A model generated the notes under the pieces. It did no database searches. It worked only from the letters and a program-made list of their open reading frames with translations, and was not told where the DNA came from. A program made the translations under genes and the position numbers. 64,000 nucleotides of DNA from Streptomyces sp. H27-H5 (lineage in GTDB: Bacteria; Actinomycetota; Actinomycetes; Streptomycetales; Streptomycetaceae): contig NZ_JAPNLK010000040.1 of the NCBI RefSeq assembly GCF_026627505.1, forward strand, positions 1 to 64,000, read 5' to 3'. Position 1 is the stretch's first letter, and each line of letters opens with the position of its first letter. Below are positions 52,101 to 59,496 of the stretch, piece after piece.

Positions 52101-53198
52101 CGTGTCGAACCTCAGGTGCTGGACCATCGCCAGGGCGAGCCCGGTCTCGGTGATCGGGCCGTCGTGCGCGATGTCCCACCGGTCGAACGCCCGGGTGAGC
52201 AGGGCCGCGGCGTGATCCAGCAGGTCGACGTCGAGACGGACCTGGCCGCGGACGCAGAGCAGGCGGCCGAACATGCCGAGGTAGAGCACGGGGAGGGCGT
52301 CCATCTCCGCTTCGGTGGAGAGCAGTTCGGCGATCTCCGCCTCGGCCCGGGCCCCTTCCGCCTCGTCGTCCCAGGTGCCGGCGATCAAGGTGCGGGCGAA
52401 CGTCACGCGCAGTCGGGTGTCCCGTGCCCACGCGGGCTCGGGCGCGGCCCCCCGCAGGGCGGCCAGGGCGCGCAGCCCTTCCTCGTACCCCTCCTCCAGC
52501 GCGGTCCGGTCCGCGGCCGTGCGGCCCAGCATGATCAGGGAGGCGGAACGGGCCTGGTGGATCAGGGGCAGGTCCCGGTCCGGCGAACCTCCGGCCAGTA
52601 CCTGTGCGTAGTGGCGCGCCGAGGTCGCGTAGGAGGCCGCCTCGTTCGCCAGGACGCCGTGGTACTGCCACAGCCCGCCGAGGACCTCGTCGAGTTCGGG
52701 GTCGGGGCCGTCGACGTCGTCGAGGGCGCGCCGGTTGGCGTCCAGGGCCTCGTCCAGCAGGGCCGGGTCGTCGGCGGTCTCCAGGAAGCGGATCTTGGTG
52801 ATGAAGGCGAGCAGGCGGCGGGCGAAGACGGCCGTGTCCCGGTGGTCGTGATCGTCGGGGAGCCCGGCGAGGCCTTCCGTCAGGAGGGTGTGGACGCGGG
52901 CGGCGAGCGCGGGGGCGGGTTCCTCGTCGTGGTCCAGGGCCAGCAGATGGCCGTACATGATCCGGTGGCGCGCCGGTATCGGCCCGCCGGCGGGATGCCG
53001 GAACGCGTGCGCGTAGGCCTCGGCCGCCAGGTCCCGGTCTTCGCGTTCACCCGACTCCTCGAAGAGCGTGTAGCTCAGCTCTCCTGCCTCACAGCAGAGT
53101 TCGACGATCCGTGGATCGTCGGCGGCCAGGCCGGAGAGGGCTTCCATGACGTCTTCGCGCTCGATCCGCCAGGCGGCGATACGGTCGGCGTCCTCCAC
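49185..53198 (-). CDS. Large helical-repeat protein with C-terminal CHAT protease
   Basis: A 1337-residue cytosolic protein. Residues 1 to ~1000 are helical and TPR-like (VFARRLLAFITKIRF, AVEDADR at the start). The C-terminal ~300 residues form a CHAT (caspase HetF-associated with TPR) domain: GTALVVGNPTGDLPFAGEE, catalytic H1190 in VHLACHGTV, catalytic C1231 in VLAACRSQVSG, and AGSRSVIGSLWPVPD. CHAT enzymes are caspase-clan proteases triggered through their repeat domains, as in the TPR-CHAT subunit of Craspase. GTG 53198 follows CAGGAG and sits 25 bp after the RES toxin stop. The long open frame upstream belongs to the RES gene in another frame. Confidence 0.9.
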   Translation of the reverse strand: MEDADRIAAWRIEREDVMEALSGLAADDPRIVELCCEAGELSYTLFEESGEREDRDLAAEAYAHAFRHPAGGPIPARHRIMYGHLLALDHDEEPAPALAARVHTLLTEGLAGLPDDHDHRDTAVFARRLLAFITKIRFLETADDPALLDEALDANRRALDDVDGPDPELDEVLGGLWQYHGVLANEAASYATSARHYAQVLAGGSPDRDLPLIHQARSASLIMLGRTAADRTALEEGYEEGLRALAALRGAAPEPAWARDTRLRVTFARTLIAGTWDDEAEGARAEAEIAELLSTEAEMDALPVLYLGMFGRLLCVRGQVRLDVDLLDHAAALLTRAFDRWDIAHDGPITETGLALAMVQHLRFDTDGDTERLRVVVRAVRRVREDDRLSREVTDMALGLLGAALVGLPESVRPDAGPDVVSEEELARAYERFQRSYMEGEFDFGMDNHLLADDPRARERWELRYSMLFEGWERTEPGSRLRAERAGTLLAAMPMLDPHGDRMGAEREERLVREMSSYAEAHPEWRARGHAGLAGWRFAQGMAGSVSRLTEALEHFDLAIAAGNTNPWVRYGRHQAMRQLAQLRGVTEGSVPGGAEWDEVLDALDLGPHMGEMLVCQDAAAQVRLAVMRGDLAAADRGLDRVAGIVGRLDPDSTSHTEGWVLLESARMYREDLAARLGVPPAPAPAGRPSIAELRLRAERFPRPQRAHLLGSMALVWQGEALRRADVPRIRESLEVSAEALALSAPGSEAWIRFASNTGGVHSALVMANPQAGSPDRARDLERAITLLEGAARAMDGPEHRLWALTTQPLGRCYRVRADPNRRDRENGRRLGLESLRGFVWSALLQSGSQDAAEAGRLASDLAGEVVGWCVADGALDDAVRALDACRGLILHAATTSRSVPERLIAAGRDDLAREWLSRGADEAADDMPSTLRRSVVLALTEGDTRLLDPPSPAEIAAGLRAHRKDALVYLVPSTADCPGTALVVTSRGEIREVALPSLREDAAPLRRYRPASGGRDMEPVPGHGAPRPEPAPPLRDQLDRLCSWAWRVAVRPLLDLFQASDRPGRVPRLVLVPMGSLGLVPWHAAFTADGSGRRSYAIERAEFSYAASARLLCEVAARPRAPHDGTALVVGNPTGDLPFAGEEAEAVLRVFYPGGQYLGLRTGDGSPDQVARWLHEHADDGAVVHLACHGTVTENGPRSSHLSLKGGELTAEELADAVHGRLGLVVLAACRSQVSGRGHNEAYSLSSAFLVAGSRSVIGSLWPVPDDATSVLMFMTHHFLRREQDPPARALRRAQLWMLDPGRQVPDGLPPALTARLAHLDPHDLSAWAGFTHLGQ

Positions 53199-53223
53199 TG
53201 CGGCTCCTGTCCAGAGGGCGGGT

Positions 53224-53877
53224 TCAGGGGGCGAGTCGTGCGTGGTACGGCAACAACACCTCGTCGAGCCAGTACCGCCCGTCGGCGGTCGCGAAGTCGA
53301 TCGGCGCGTCGGCGGTGGCGACCAGGGCGTCGGGCGGGCAGCGGTCGCCGAAGAGCACCAACGCCCGCGCACCCGGGTCCCGTTTGGACGACCACAGGAA
53401 CCCCTGCGCCCACGGGTCGGTGTGGGTGCGGATCCAGTGCGCCCAGTCCCGGGTGTACGGGTAGTCGCGGGCCTCGGTCTGCACCAGCCAGCTGTCCTGG
53501 TGCACGGCGGCCAGGTCCTGGCCGGTGACCAGCGAGACCAGGTCCAGGTCGACGGTCGACCGGAGGACGGACAGTCTGCGACCCTCGACCGCGACGCGCG
53601 GTACGAGGCGCGCCCCGCCCGCCGGATCGAAGGGCAGCGAGTGCAGGACGCTCTCGCTGACGGCGGCCTCGGGGGTGAGCCCTGCGTAGAGGTAGCCGTA
53701 CGGATCGCAGGCGGTGGCGTCGAAGCGGCCTCCGCCGTACAGGCAGTGCGCGGGCACCGGGTTGAAGGCGGCGGCCTCCCGGCGCGCGGAGTGCACCCGG
53801 TAGAGCGCGGTGCCCGCGGCGAGGGCCACCTTGGTCGGGGTGGCGGTGGGCTCGGTGGGCGGCCGGTAGTGGGGCAC
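53224..53877 (-). CDS. RES-domain toxin (NAD+ phosphorylase)
   Basis: A 217-residue RES protein. The family's conserved positions are visible: Y26-R27-V-H, GGGRFDA with R51, GYLYAGLTPEAAVSES with E75, and a closing RALVLFGDR. Known RES toxins (MbcT of Mycobacterium tuberculosis, Res of Pseudomonas) degrade NAD+ by phosphorolysis and arrest growth. GTG 53877 starts 3 bp after the antitoxin stop, with GGGGAG upstream, so the pair is coupled. Activity is inferred from the family. Nothing suggests inactivation. Confidence 0.88.
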   Translation of the reverse strand: MPHYRPPTEPTATPTKVALAAGTALYRVHSARREAAAFNPVPAHCLYGGGRFDATACDPYGYLYAGLTPEAAVSESVLHSLPFDPAGGARLVPRVAVEGRRLSVLRSTVDLDLVSLVTGQDLAAVHQDSWLVQTEARDYPYTRDWAHWIRTHTDPWAQGFLWSSKRDPGARALVLFGDRCPPDALVATADAPIDFATADGRYWLDEVLLPYHARLAP

Positions 53878-53880
53878 GCG

Positions 53881-54534
53881 TCACTCCCCTTCACGGAGGA
53901 ACCGGGCGGCCGTGAGCACCTGGAGCTCCGCGACCGTGCCGAGCAGCCGTGCGGGGACCTCGGCCAGCCAGGCGTTCGGGGACAGCCACCAGTCCGCCGC
54001 GCCCCACGGGTCCCGGTCCGCCTCCAGCAGCAGGTTCACCTCGGGGACCACCTCCACGACCCGGCCGTCGCGGGCGAACTGGAAGGCGGGGAGCCGGACC
54101 GGGCCGCCGGGTCCGCGCAGCCTGATCAGGCCGGGGGCGTTCGGGTCGCAGCCGCGCTCCGCGGCTTCGGCCTCGCCGAGGGAGGGCGCGGCGAGCAGCC
54201 GTTCGCGCACCTCGCCGAGGACGGGCCCCACCATGCGGTGGCCGTCGAGCACGAGGACGACCAGGTCGTCGGCGCTGAAGCCGAGGTGGCCGAGGTCAGG
54301 GCGCGACGACGTGGGGGCCGCGGTCAGTCGGCCGTCGGCGGGGAACCGGTCGGGCAGTTGCTCGCCGAGCAGTCGGGCGGCGTGCCGGGCTGCCCGGTCG
54401 GCGGCTTCGCCGGTGGCCTCGCGGAGGCCGGCGAGGAGCAGGGAGAGGGTGTGCAGGGCCGCCGGTTCGAGGCGGGGCCGCAGCTCGTCCCACTCGGCCG
54501 CGACGGTGGCCAGCCGGGTACGGGCGTCGCTCAT
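53881..54534 (-). CDS. Xre/MbcA/ParS-type antitoxin partner of RES
   Basis: A 217-residue protein whose C-terminal ~70 residues match the toxin-binding domain of RES partners: LPAFQFARDGRVVEVVPEVN, DPWGAADWWLSPNAWLAEVP and ARLLGTVAELQVLTAARFL. In characterised pairs this domain plugs the RES active site with its C-terminus. The N-terminal 100 residues are helical without a clear Xre HTH, and the middle (GFSADDLVVLVLDGHRMVG) is unassigned. ATG 54534 overlaps the macro-domain gene stop by four bases (ATGA). Confidence 0.82.
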   Translation of the reverse strand: MSDARTRLATVAAEWDELRPRLEPAALHTLSLLLAGLREATGEAADRAARHAARLLGEQLPDRFPADGRLTAAPTSSRPDLGHLGFSADDLVVLVLDGHRMVGPVLGEVRERLLAAPSLGEAEAAERGCDPNAPGLIRLRGPGGPVRLPAFQFARDGRVVEVVPEVNLLLEADRDPWGAADWWLSPNAWLAEVPARLLGTVAELQVLTAARFLREGE

Positions 54535-55748
54535 GTCGGCCGTCCGGCAGGCGGCGCGGCGTGGGGGGAGGGGCCGGAGGAGGGGTCGGGCGAGCCATCG
54601 GTGGGCGCGCCGGCGAGTAACGCGGCGATCAGGTCGGCCCGTTCGGCGCGCCGGACCAGGAGGTGGATGTCCCACGGTCCGCCGCGGGCGAGTTCGGCCT
54701 CGACCGCCGCCCAGACCGCGGCGAAGCTCTCGGTCGGGGTGAGGCCGCCGCGCCCGGCGCCCAGGAGGGGAAGGCAGACGGACCCGAGGGGCCGTTCCTC
54801 CGCTCCCACCGCGCCCGGATCCGTCGCCGTATACGCCTTCGTCCCCGTCCCCGTCTCCGGTCCGCCCGGCTCGGCGAGCAGGGCGAAGACGCGGGTGACG
54901 GCTCGCGTGACGTCGTCGGGCAGCACGTCGTAGTCGTTGGTTCCGGGCCGGGGCACGGCCACCGCGGCGTGGTGGATGCGGCGGATGCCCTGGCGGGTGA
55001 GGGCCCCGGCGCCGGTCACGGCCACCGTGCCGGGGGCGACGGGCAGGGACCCGGGCGCGAACCGTTCGGTCCACGACCGCAGTTCGTCCTGGATCCGGTC
55101 CTCGACCAGCCGGCCGGCGGGGTCCCGGTACGCGCCCGCGCGCCGCAGGGACGCGGCGACGGAGGACTTGTACGGCTCGGGCAGGGCGAGATGGGTGTTG
55201 GAGGGGGACACGATCACGTCGATGTCCCGCAGCAGGTCGACGGCGTGGACGTGCAGGGTGACGTGGTGGGTGCCCCCGCCGGCCGTGACCTCGATCCGCC
55301 GGTGGCTCGGGGCGAGTCGGCGGGCCGGGCCGGCGGTGACGACCGGCTCGGCCTGCCCCCCGGTCACGCCGCGCACGAGCTGCTCGGCGAGTTGCCCGAG
55401 CACCATCAACTCCTGGTGCTTGCGGAACCGCTCCACGCTCACCCCGTACACCCGGGCGGCTCGCCTGCGCCGGTCCGCGGGCGGCCAGTCCCGGGTTCCC
55501 CGGGCGAGACCGAGGCTGTACTCGGCGGCCTCCTGGAGGGTTCCGCCGCCCAGCGCGGCCACCGCGGTGCGCAACATTCGTTCGACGGCGGGGAAGTGCG
55601 GCTCTCCGGGGTCCCCCTCCCCCGGACCGGCCGACATCCCGGTCAGCACGGGCAGCCTGAGGTCCCGCAATCGCACGATCCCGGCCCGCCGCACTTCCCT
55701 CACCTCCGCGAGGACCGCCCCGTAGTCCGGCAGTTGTGTGAGCGACAT
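54531..55748 (-). CDS. Macro-domain protein with uncharacterised N-terminal module
   Basis: A 405-residue protein. The C-terminal half (about 165-385) is a macro domain: VTLHVHAVDLLRDIDVIVSPSNT, then GTVAVTGAGAL and IRRIHHAAVAVP, then GSVCLPLLGAGRGGLTPTES, the ADP-ribose-binding loop. The N-terminal ~150 residues form a helical module including RRRRAARVYGVSVERFRKHQ, a pattern I recall from other actinobacterial conflict-type proteins but cannot name. Macro domains bind or hydrolyse ADP-ribose derivatives, which fits an operon with an NAD+-cleaving toxin. ATG 55748 heads the operon. Frames further upstream are not coding. Confidence 0.85.
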   Translation of the reverse strand: MSLTQLPDYGAVLAEVREVRRAGIVRLRDLRLPVLTGMSAGPGEGDPGEPHFPAVERMLRTAVAALGGGTLQEAAEYSLGLARGTRDWPPADRRRRAARVYGVSVERFRKHQELMVLGQLAEQLVRGVTGGQAEPVVTAGPARRLAPSHRRIEVTAGGGTHHVTLHVHAVDLLRDIDVIVSPSNTHLALPEPYKSSVAASLRRAGAYRDPAGRLVEDRIQDELRSWTERFAPGSLPVAPGTVAVTGAGALTRQGIRRIHHAAVAVPRPGTNDYDVLPDDVTRAVTRVFALLAEPGGPETGTGTKAYTATDPGAVGAEERPLGSVCLPLLGAGRGGLTPTESFAAVWAAVEAELARGGPWDIHLLVRRAERADLIAALLAGAPTDGSPDPSSGPSPHAAPPAGRPT

Positions 55749-56055
55749 GGCGGAAGGATCGCACCGTCCCGCGCCCCCTACAAGCCGGTTCCGGCCCTCT
55801 TCCCCCATCCTGCGGGACCGCTCCGGGCGCACTCGGGGCGTGGGACGGGCGCGGCCGGTCGGGTCCCGGTCGATTCCCGGGCGGGCGCGGGGAATCGGCC
55901 AGGAGGAACTGGAGATCCACGGCATCAGCCCGACGGCCGGGCGGCCGGCACGATCGACGGCCTTCCCGTGGTGTGGACCCGCGCGAGCGCGCAGGCGTCG
56001 GCGCCGCGGCCCTGACTCGGCGACGGCTCCCCCGGCCGCCGGCGCGTCGGACGAG
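55749..56055. other. Intergenic region with no supported gene
   Basis: The gap between the divergent macro-domain and MerR genes. It must hold the promoter of the minus-strand toxin-antitoxin operon, but no clear hexamers are seen. An AGGAGGAA at about 55901 is followed by a short open stretch ending at 56014 (ending TIDGLPVVWTRASAQ in one frame) that may be the tail of a lost gene. I cannot support it as a gene. Confidence 0.4.
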
Positions 56056-56093
56056 TTGACCTTCAAGTGGGATGAACGTCGATGATCGCGGTC
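56056..56093 (+). promoter_or_regulatory. MerR-type promoter, leaderless (autoregulatory)
   Basis: TTGACC (56056-56061) and GATGAT (56081-56086) are separated by 19 bp. GACCTTCA (56058-56065) and TGAACGTC (56073-56080) form 8-bp arms with one mismatch across a 7-nt spacer. The ATG at 56094 is 7 nt past the -10. This is the same geometry as the promoter at 44742, arguing for the 56094 start and a leaderless message. Confidence 0.65.
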
Positions 56094-57203
56094 ATGGACG
56101 ACAGCACTTCCGATCTGATGGGCATCGGCGCGTTCGGCCGACGTGTCGGGCTCGCGCCGAGCGCCCTGCGCTTCTACGACGACTGCCGGGTACTGCTCCC
56201 CGCCCACGTCGACCCCGTCACCGGCTACCGCTCCTACTCCCCCGACCAGCAGTCGCGCGCCACGCTGCTGCGCGGGCTGCGGGAGGCGGGGTTGGCGTTG
56301 GCCGACGTGGTCGCCGTACTCGACGGGACGCCCGAGGAGGCACGGGCGGTGCTCGAACGGCACCACGCGGCCGTGCGGGAGGCCCGGCGCGCCACCGACG
56401 CCGCGCTCGGGGCGGCGCTGGAGGGGCTGCCGCCCGGACCGGGCGGCACCGAGTTCACCCTGGGCGGGGCCGAGCTGGCGAGCGCCGCCCGGCAGGTGGC
56501 CCCGGCCGCCGGGCGGGACCCGGCCCATCCCGTGCTCGGCCGTGTGCTCGTGGAGTTCGACCGGGACGAGGTCCGGTTCGTGGCCACCGACCGCTACCGG
56601 CTCTCGCTGCGCACCCTGTGGCCCCGGGCCGCGGCCGGGCCGCCGGGGCGACTGCTGATCGACGCCGACACGCTGGTCGCACTCGGGGCGTGGGCCGCCC
56701 GGGCCGCGGAGGTGACCCTGGTGGCGCGGCCCGGCGGTGCGCCCCTGACCGTCCACCATCCGGGCGGCACGCGCGAGGTACCGGTGGCCGGGGGCACCTT
56801 CCCCGCCTATCGGGACGTGCTCGCGGGCCTCCCGGAGCCCTCGCACCGGGTGGTCGTGGAGCGGGTTCGGCTGATCGCCGCGCTCGACGCCTGCGGGGAC
56901 TCCCCCGCCGTCGCCTTGGAACTCGGCCGTGACCGGCTCCTCGTCTCCCTGCCGGACGGGACCCCGGCACCGATCGAGCCGGCCGCGGTGCGGGAGGAGT
57001 CGGAGCCGGTGCGGATCGGTTTCGACCCCGCCGTGCTGGGCGCGGCCGTGGAGGCCGGGGTGGGGCCCGATGTGCTGCTGGAGTTCTCCGAGGTCACCGG
57101 CCCGGTACTGGTCCGCTCCGCCGATCAGGGCAGCTTCACCACCCTGGTGATGCCGGTCGCCCTCCCGCCCACCACCCCGACACCGCCGAGGACGTCCGCG
57201 TGA
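56094..57203 (+). CDS. MerR regulator fused to a DNA polymerase III beta-clamp-like domain
   Basis: A 369-residue fusion. Residues 1-75 are a MerR winged helix (IGAFGRRVGLAPSALRFYDD, then GYRSYSPDQQSRATLLRGLR) with a short coiled coil to about 110. Residues about 130-360 resemble two sliding-clamp (DnaN) units: VRFVATDRYRLSLRTLW and LLIDADTLVALGAW, then a second copy-like region ending FTTLVMPVALP. The clamp fold replaces the usual effector domain and is probably a ligand- or protein-binding platform. ATG 56094 is favoured by the promoter geometry; ATG 56082, four codons earlier, is the alternative. Confidence 0.85.
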   Translation: MDDSTSDLMGIGAFGRRVGLAPSALRFYDDCRVLLPAHVDPVTGYRSYSPDQQSRATLLRGLREAGLALADVVAVLDGTPEEARAVLERHHAAVREARRATDAALGAALEGLPPGPGGTEFTLGGAELASAARQVAPAAGRDPAHPVLGRVLVEFDRDEVRFVATDRYRLSLRTLWPRAAAGPPGRLLIDADTLVALGAWAARAAEVTLVARPGGAPLTVHHPGGTREVPVAGGTFPAYRDVLAGLPEPSHRVVVERVRLIAALDACGDSPAVALELGRDRLLVSLPDGTPAPIEPAAVREESEPVRIGFDPAVLGAAVEAGVGPDVLLEFSEVTGPVLVRSADQGSFTTLVMPVALPPTTPTPPRTSA

Positions 57204-57283
57204 ACCCCGAGAACACCGTCGTACGGCTCTGCGTCGATCAGTCGGCCCTGGGCGAGTTGATCGGGCGGCGCGCGACGGCCTGA
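57200..57283 (+). pseudogene. Truncated N-terminus of a conserved small protein (candidate)
   Basis: GTG 57200 overlaps the MerR-clamp stop by four bases (GTGA), with GAGGAC upstream. It encodes 27 residues starting VNPENTVVRLCVDQSA. This opening resembles streptomycete proteins beginning with NPVVRLCAEGMRAEAEGR (a TPR-like repeat family) but stops after LGELIGRRATA. I read it as the stump of a gene cut by a deletion whose other side falls in the broken ATPase next door. Confidence 0.4.
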
Positions 57284-57332
57284 CCGGAGCCGTGCGGGGG
57301 TTCTCCGGTGGGGGGAAGGGCGCCCTGCGGGC

Positions 57333-58575
57333 TCAGCCGTCGTACGGGTGCGGCCGGGTCCGCAGGGCGTGGCCGTGGCGGACGCCTTCCAGGAAGGCGG
57401 CCTCGTGGGCCTGGTCCCCCAGCGCGCTGCGGGCGGTGCGTTCGCATTCCTCGCGTACGGGGCCCAGTTCGGGGGTGGAAGTAGCCCGCGTGCCGGGTCC
57501 GCAGGGCCTCGCGCTCCCCGATGGCGTCGAGCCACATGGCTCCGTACTCGCGGATCGTGTCGAGCATCCGGTACGTGACGCCCTCGCCGTCCGCATCTGC
57601 GGCGCCGCCGTCGGTGCGGCGTACGACGGATTTGGCGACCAGCGCCGCCAGCAGCGGCCCGGTGTCGGCCTCGGTGAGCGGCGCGGCGGAGCACACGGCG
57701 CGTACGGCGGGTTCGTCGAAGGCGCCGCCGAACACGGACAGCCGCAGCCACAGCAGCCGTTCGCGCGGCTCGCACCACTCGTGGCTCCAGCCGACGGCGG
57801 TGCGCAGGGCGCGGTGGCGGGCCGGCCGGCGGGACCCGCTGCCGGCGAGCGGGCCGATCCGGCGGGCGAGCCGTTCGGCAAGTTCCTCGACGGTGTGGTC
57901 CGTCAACTGCGCCGCGGCGAGTTCCAGTGCGAGGGGGACTCCTTCGAGGCGGGCGCAGATGGCCCGGGCGGCCTCGATCCGCTCCTGTTCCCACGGCGGG
58001 GCCTGCGCGGGGGCGGCCTCGCCGGCGCGGGCGGCGAACAGGGCGAGGGCCTCCACGGCGTTCGCGTCGTGGGGTAACGGGCCCAGTTCCAGGACGTGTT
58101 CCCGCTCCGATGCCAGCGGCTGACGGCTGGTCAGGAGGATCACCAGGTGCGGGGCGGCGTCGAGGAGGTCCTGCACGAGGGAGCGCACGGCGGCGATCAG
58201 GTGCTCGCAGCAGTCCAACACGAGGAGCAGTCGGCGCCCGCCGATCCACTGCCGGACCGCTTCGCCGAGGGTGCGGGGGGTGTGGTCGGCGAGGTCGAGC
58301 GCGTCGGCGACGGTGTCCACCAGCAGTCGATCGTCGGGCAGGGGCGAGAGGTCGGCCCGGTGGATCCCGTCGGGGAAGGTATCGCCGGCGCCCGTCTCCA
58401 GCGCCCGCCGGACCAGGCGGGACTTCCCGACGCCGCCCGGCCCGGCGAGGGTGATCAGTCGATGTCCGGCCAAGGCCGCTTCCAGCGCGGCCAGTTCGCC
58501 GTCCCGCCCCACGAAGGAGGCGGCTCTGCCGTCACTGCTCTCGGTATGTACCCACACGCGCCCACTGTGGCGCAC
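57333..58575 (-). pseudogene. Broken NB-ARC/AfsR-like ATPase regulator
   Basis: The first ~360 codons encode a STAND ATPase of the LuxR/AfsR type: FVGRDGELAALEAAL, Walker A GPGGVGKSRLV, Walker B LLLVLDCCEHL, LLTSRQPL, EGVPLALELAAAQL and the winged-helix RMLDTIREYGAMW. Near 57480 the frame breaks after RTRHAGYF. A neighbouring frame continues with PVREECERTARSALGDQAHE and EAAFLEGVRHGHAL, the very end of such proteins, stopping at 57333. The TPR region (and any LuxR domain) is missing, so an internal deletion plus frameshift has removed most of the C-terminal half. GTG 58575 is a weakly supported start. Confidence 0.75.
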
Positions 58576-58653
58576 GGTGCGGGCTTCTCGGACCCGTCGG
58601 GGAAAACCGGCCCGACGCGCGGGGCACGGTGCGGCGCCGCGCGAGGGGATCGC

Positions 58654-59364
58654 TCAGGGGGCGAGTACGTCGAGCTCCTCCAGGGCGCCCACCGCGATCT
58701 GCCGGGTCAGCGCCTCGGCCCGGGCCGCGTCCCCCTCTCGTACGGCTTCCGCGACCCGCACGTGCAGGGTGACCGCGGCCGGGTCGGGGTCGTGGAACAT
58801 CACCGCGTGCTCGGTGCGGCCGGTCAGCACCTCGGCGACGACATCGCCCAGCCGGGCGAACATCTCGTTGCCGGAGGCGTTGAGGACGATCCGGTGGAAG
58901 GCGATGTCGTGCCGCAGATATCCCTCCAACTGGTGACCGCGCGAGGTGCGGACCATGCCCAGGGCGGCCTCGGTGAGCCGGGCGCACTGTTCCGGGGTGG
59001 CCAGCTTCGCGGCCAGGCCGGCGGCGACCGGCTCGACGGCCGAGCGCAGCACGGTGAGGGAGCGCAGTTGGCGGGGTCGGTCGGTGCCGGCGAGCCGCCA
59101 GCGGATGACGCGCGGGTCGTAGACGTTCCACTGGTCCGCCGGGCGCACGGTGACGCCGACCCTGCGACGGGATTCGACGAGCTGCATCGACTCCAGGACA
59201 CGGACGACTTCGCGGACCACGGTGCGGGAGGCGTCGAAGCGGTCGGCGATCTCGTCGGTGCGCAGGACGCTGCCGGGCGGGGATTCGCCGGCGGTGATCG
59301 CGAGACCGAGAGCGTCCAGGACACGGGAGTGAAGCCCCTGCACAGGACTGCCTTCAGTGGTCAT
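58654..59364 (-). CDS. gntR: FadR-type GntR repressor of gluconate genes
   Basis: A 236-residue regulator. The winged helix (about 8-78) has RVLDALGLAITAGESPPGSV, DEIADRFDASRTVVREVVRV and SRRRVGVTVRP. The FCD domain (about 90-230) is all-helical with the metal-binding pattern HDIAFHRIVLNASGN and EHAVMFHDPDP. Position divergent from gluconate kinase and permease genes indicates a gluconate repressor. A TAAGTA-C-TACTTA palindrome lies between. ATG 59364 was chosen because the conserved part starts there; no convincing ribosome site precedes it. Confidence 0.88.
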   Translation of the reverse strand: MTTEGSPVQGLHSRVLDALGLAITAGESPPGSVLRTDEIADRFDASRTVVREVVRVLESMQLVESRRRVGVTVRPADQWNVYDPRVIRWRLAGTDRPRQLRSLTVLRSAVEPVAAGLAAKLATPEQCARLTEAALGMVRTSRGHQLEGYLRHDIAFHRIVLNASGNEMFARLGDVVAEVLTGRTEHAVMFHDPDPAAVTLHVRVAEAVREGDAARAEALTRQIAVGALEELDVLAP

Positions 59365-59428
59365 GGCGTAAGCGTACGGTGACCGCCGATCGAACAATAG
59401 ATGTGACGTATCCCCCCACCCTCTTGAA

Positions 59429-59441
59429 TAAGTACTACTTA
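59429..59441. promoter_or_regulatory. Palindromic operator candidate of the gluconate cluster
   Basis: TAAGTA-C-TACTTA (59429-59441) is a perfect palindrome around one base, in the AT-rich core of the gntR/gntK divergent region. Its position 56 bp before gntK fits a repressor site for the FadR-type regulator. Confidence 0.6.
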
Positions 59442-59496
59442 ATGGGCTTCAGTGGTGCCGCACGAACCGATGTCGACGAGGACAGCGAGGTACGAC

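Noticed and set aside
49197..53528. A 1443-codon plus-strand open frame opposite the CHAT gene.
   Set aside because: Composition is that of an antisense shadow; the minus strand has the CHAT active-site motifs and TPR-like helices.
53199..53894. N-terminal extension of the CHAT protein to 1569 residues.
   Set aside because: The extra 232 residues are Pro/Arg/Thr-rich and coincide with the RES gene in another frame; GTG 53198 has a proper ribosome site.
55738..56085. A short plus-strand gene starting near the AGGAGGAA at about 55901.
   Set aside because: No start codon sits at proper spacing and the product matches nothing; kept only as a possible remnant.
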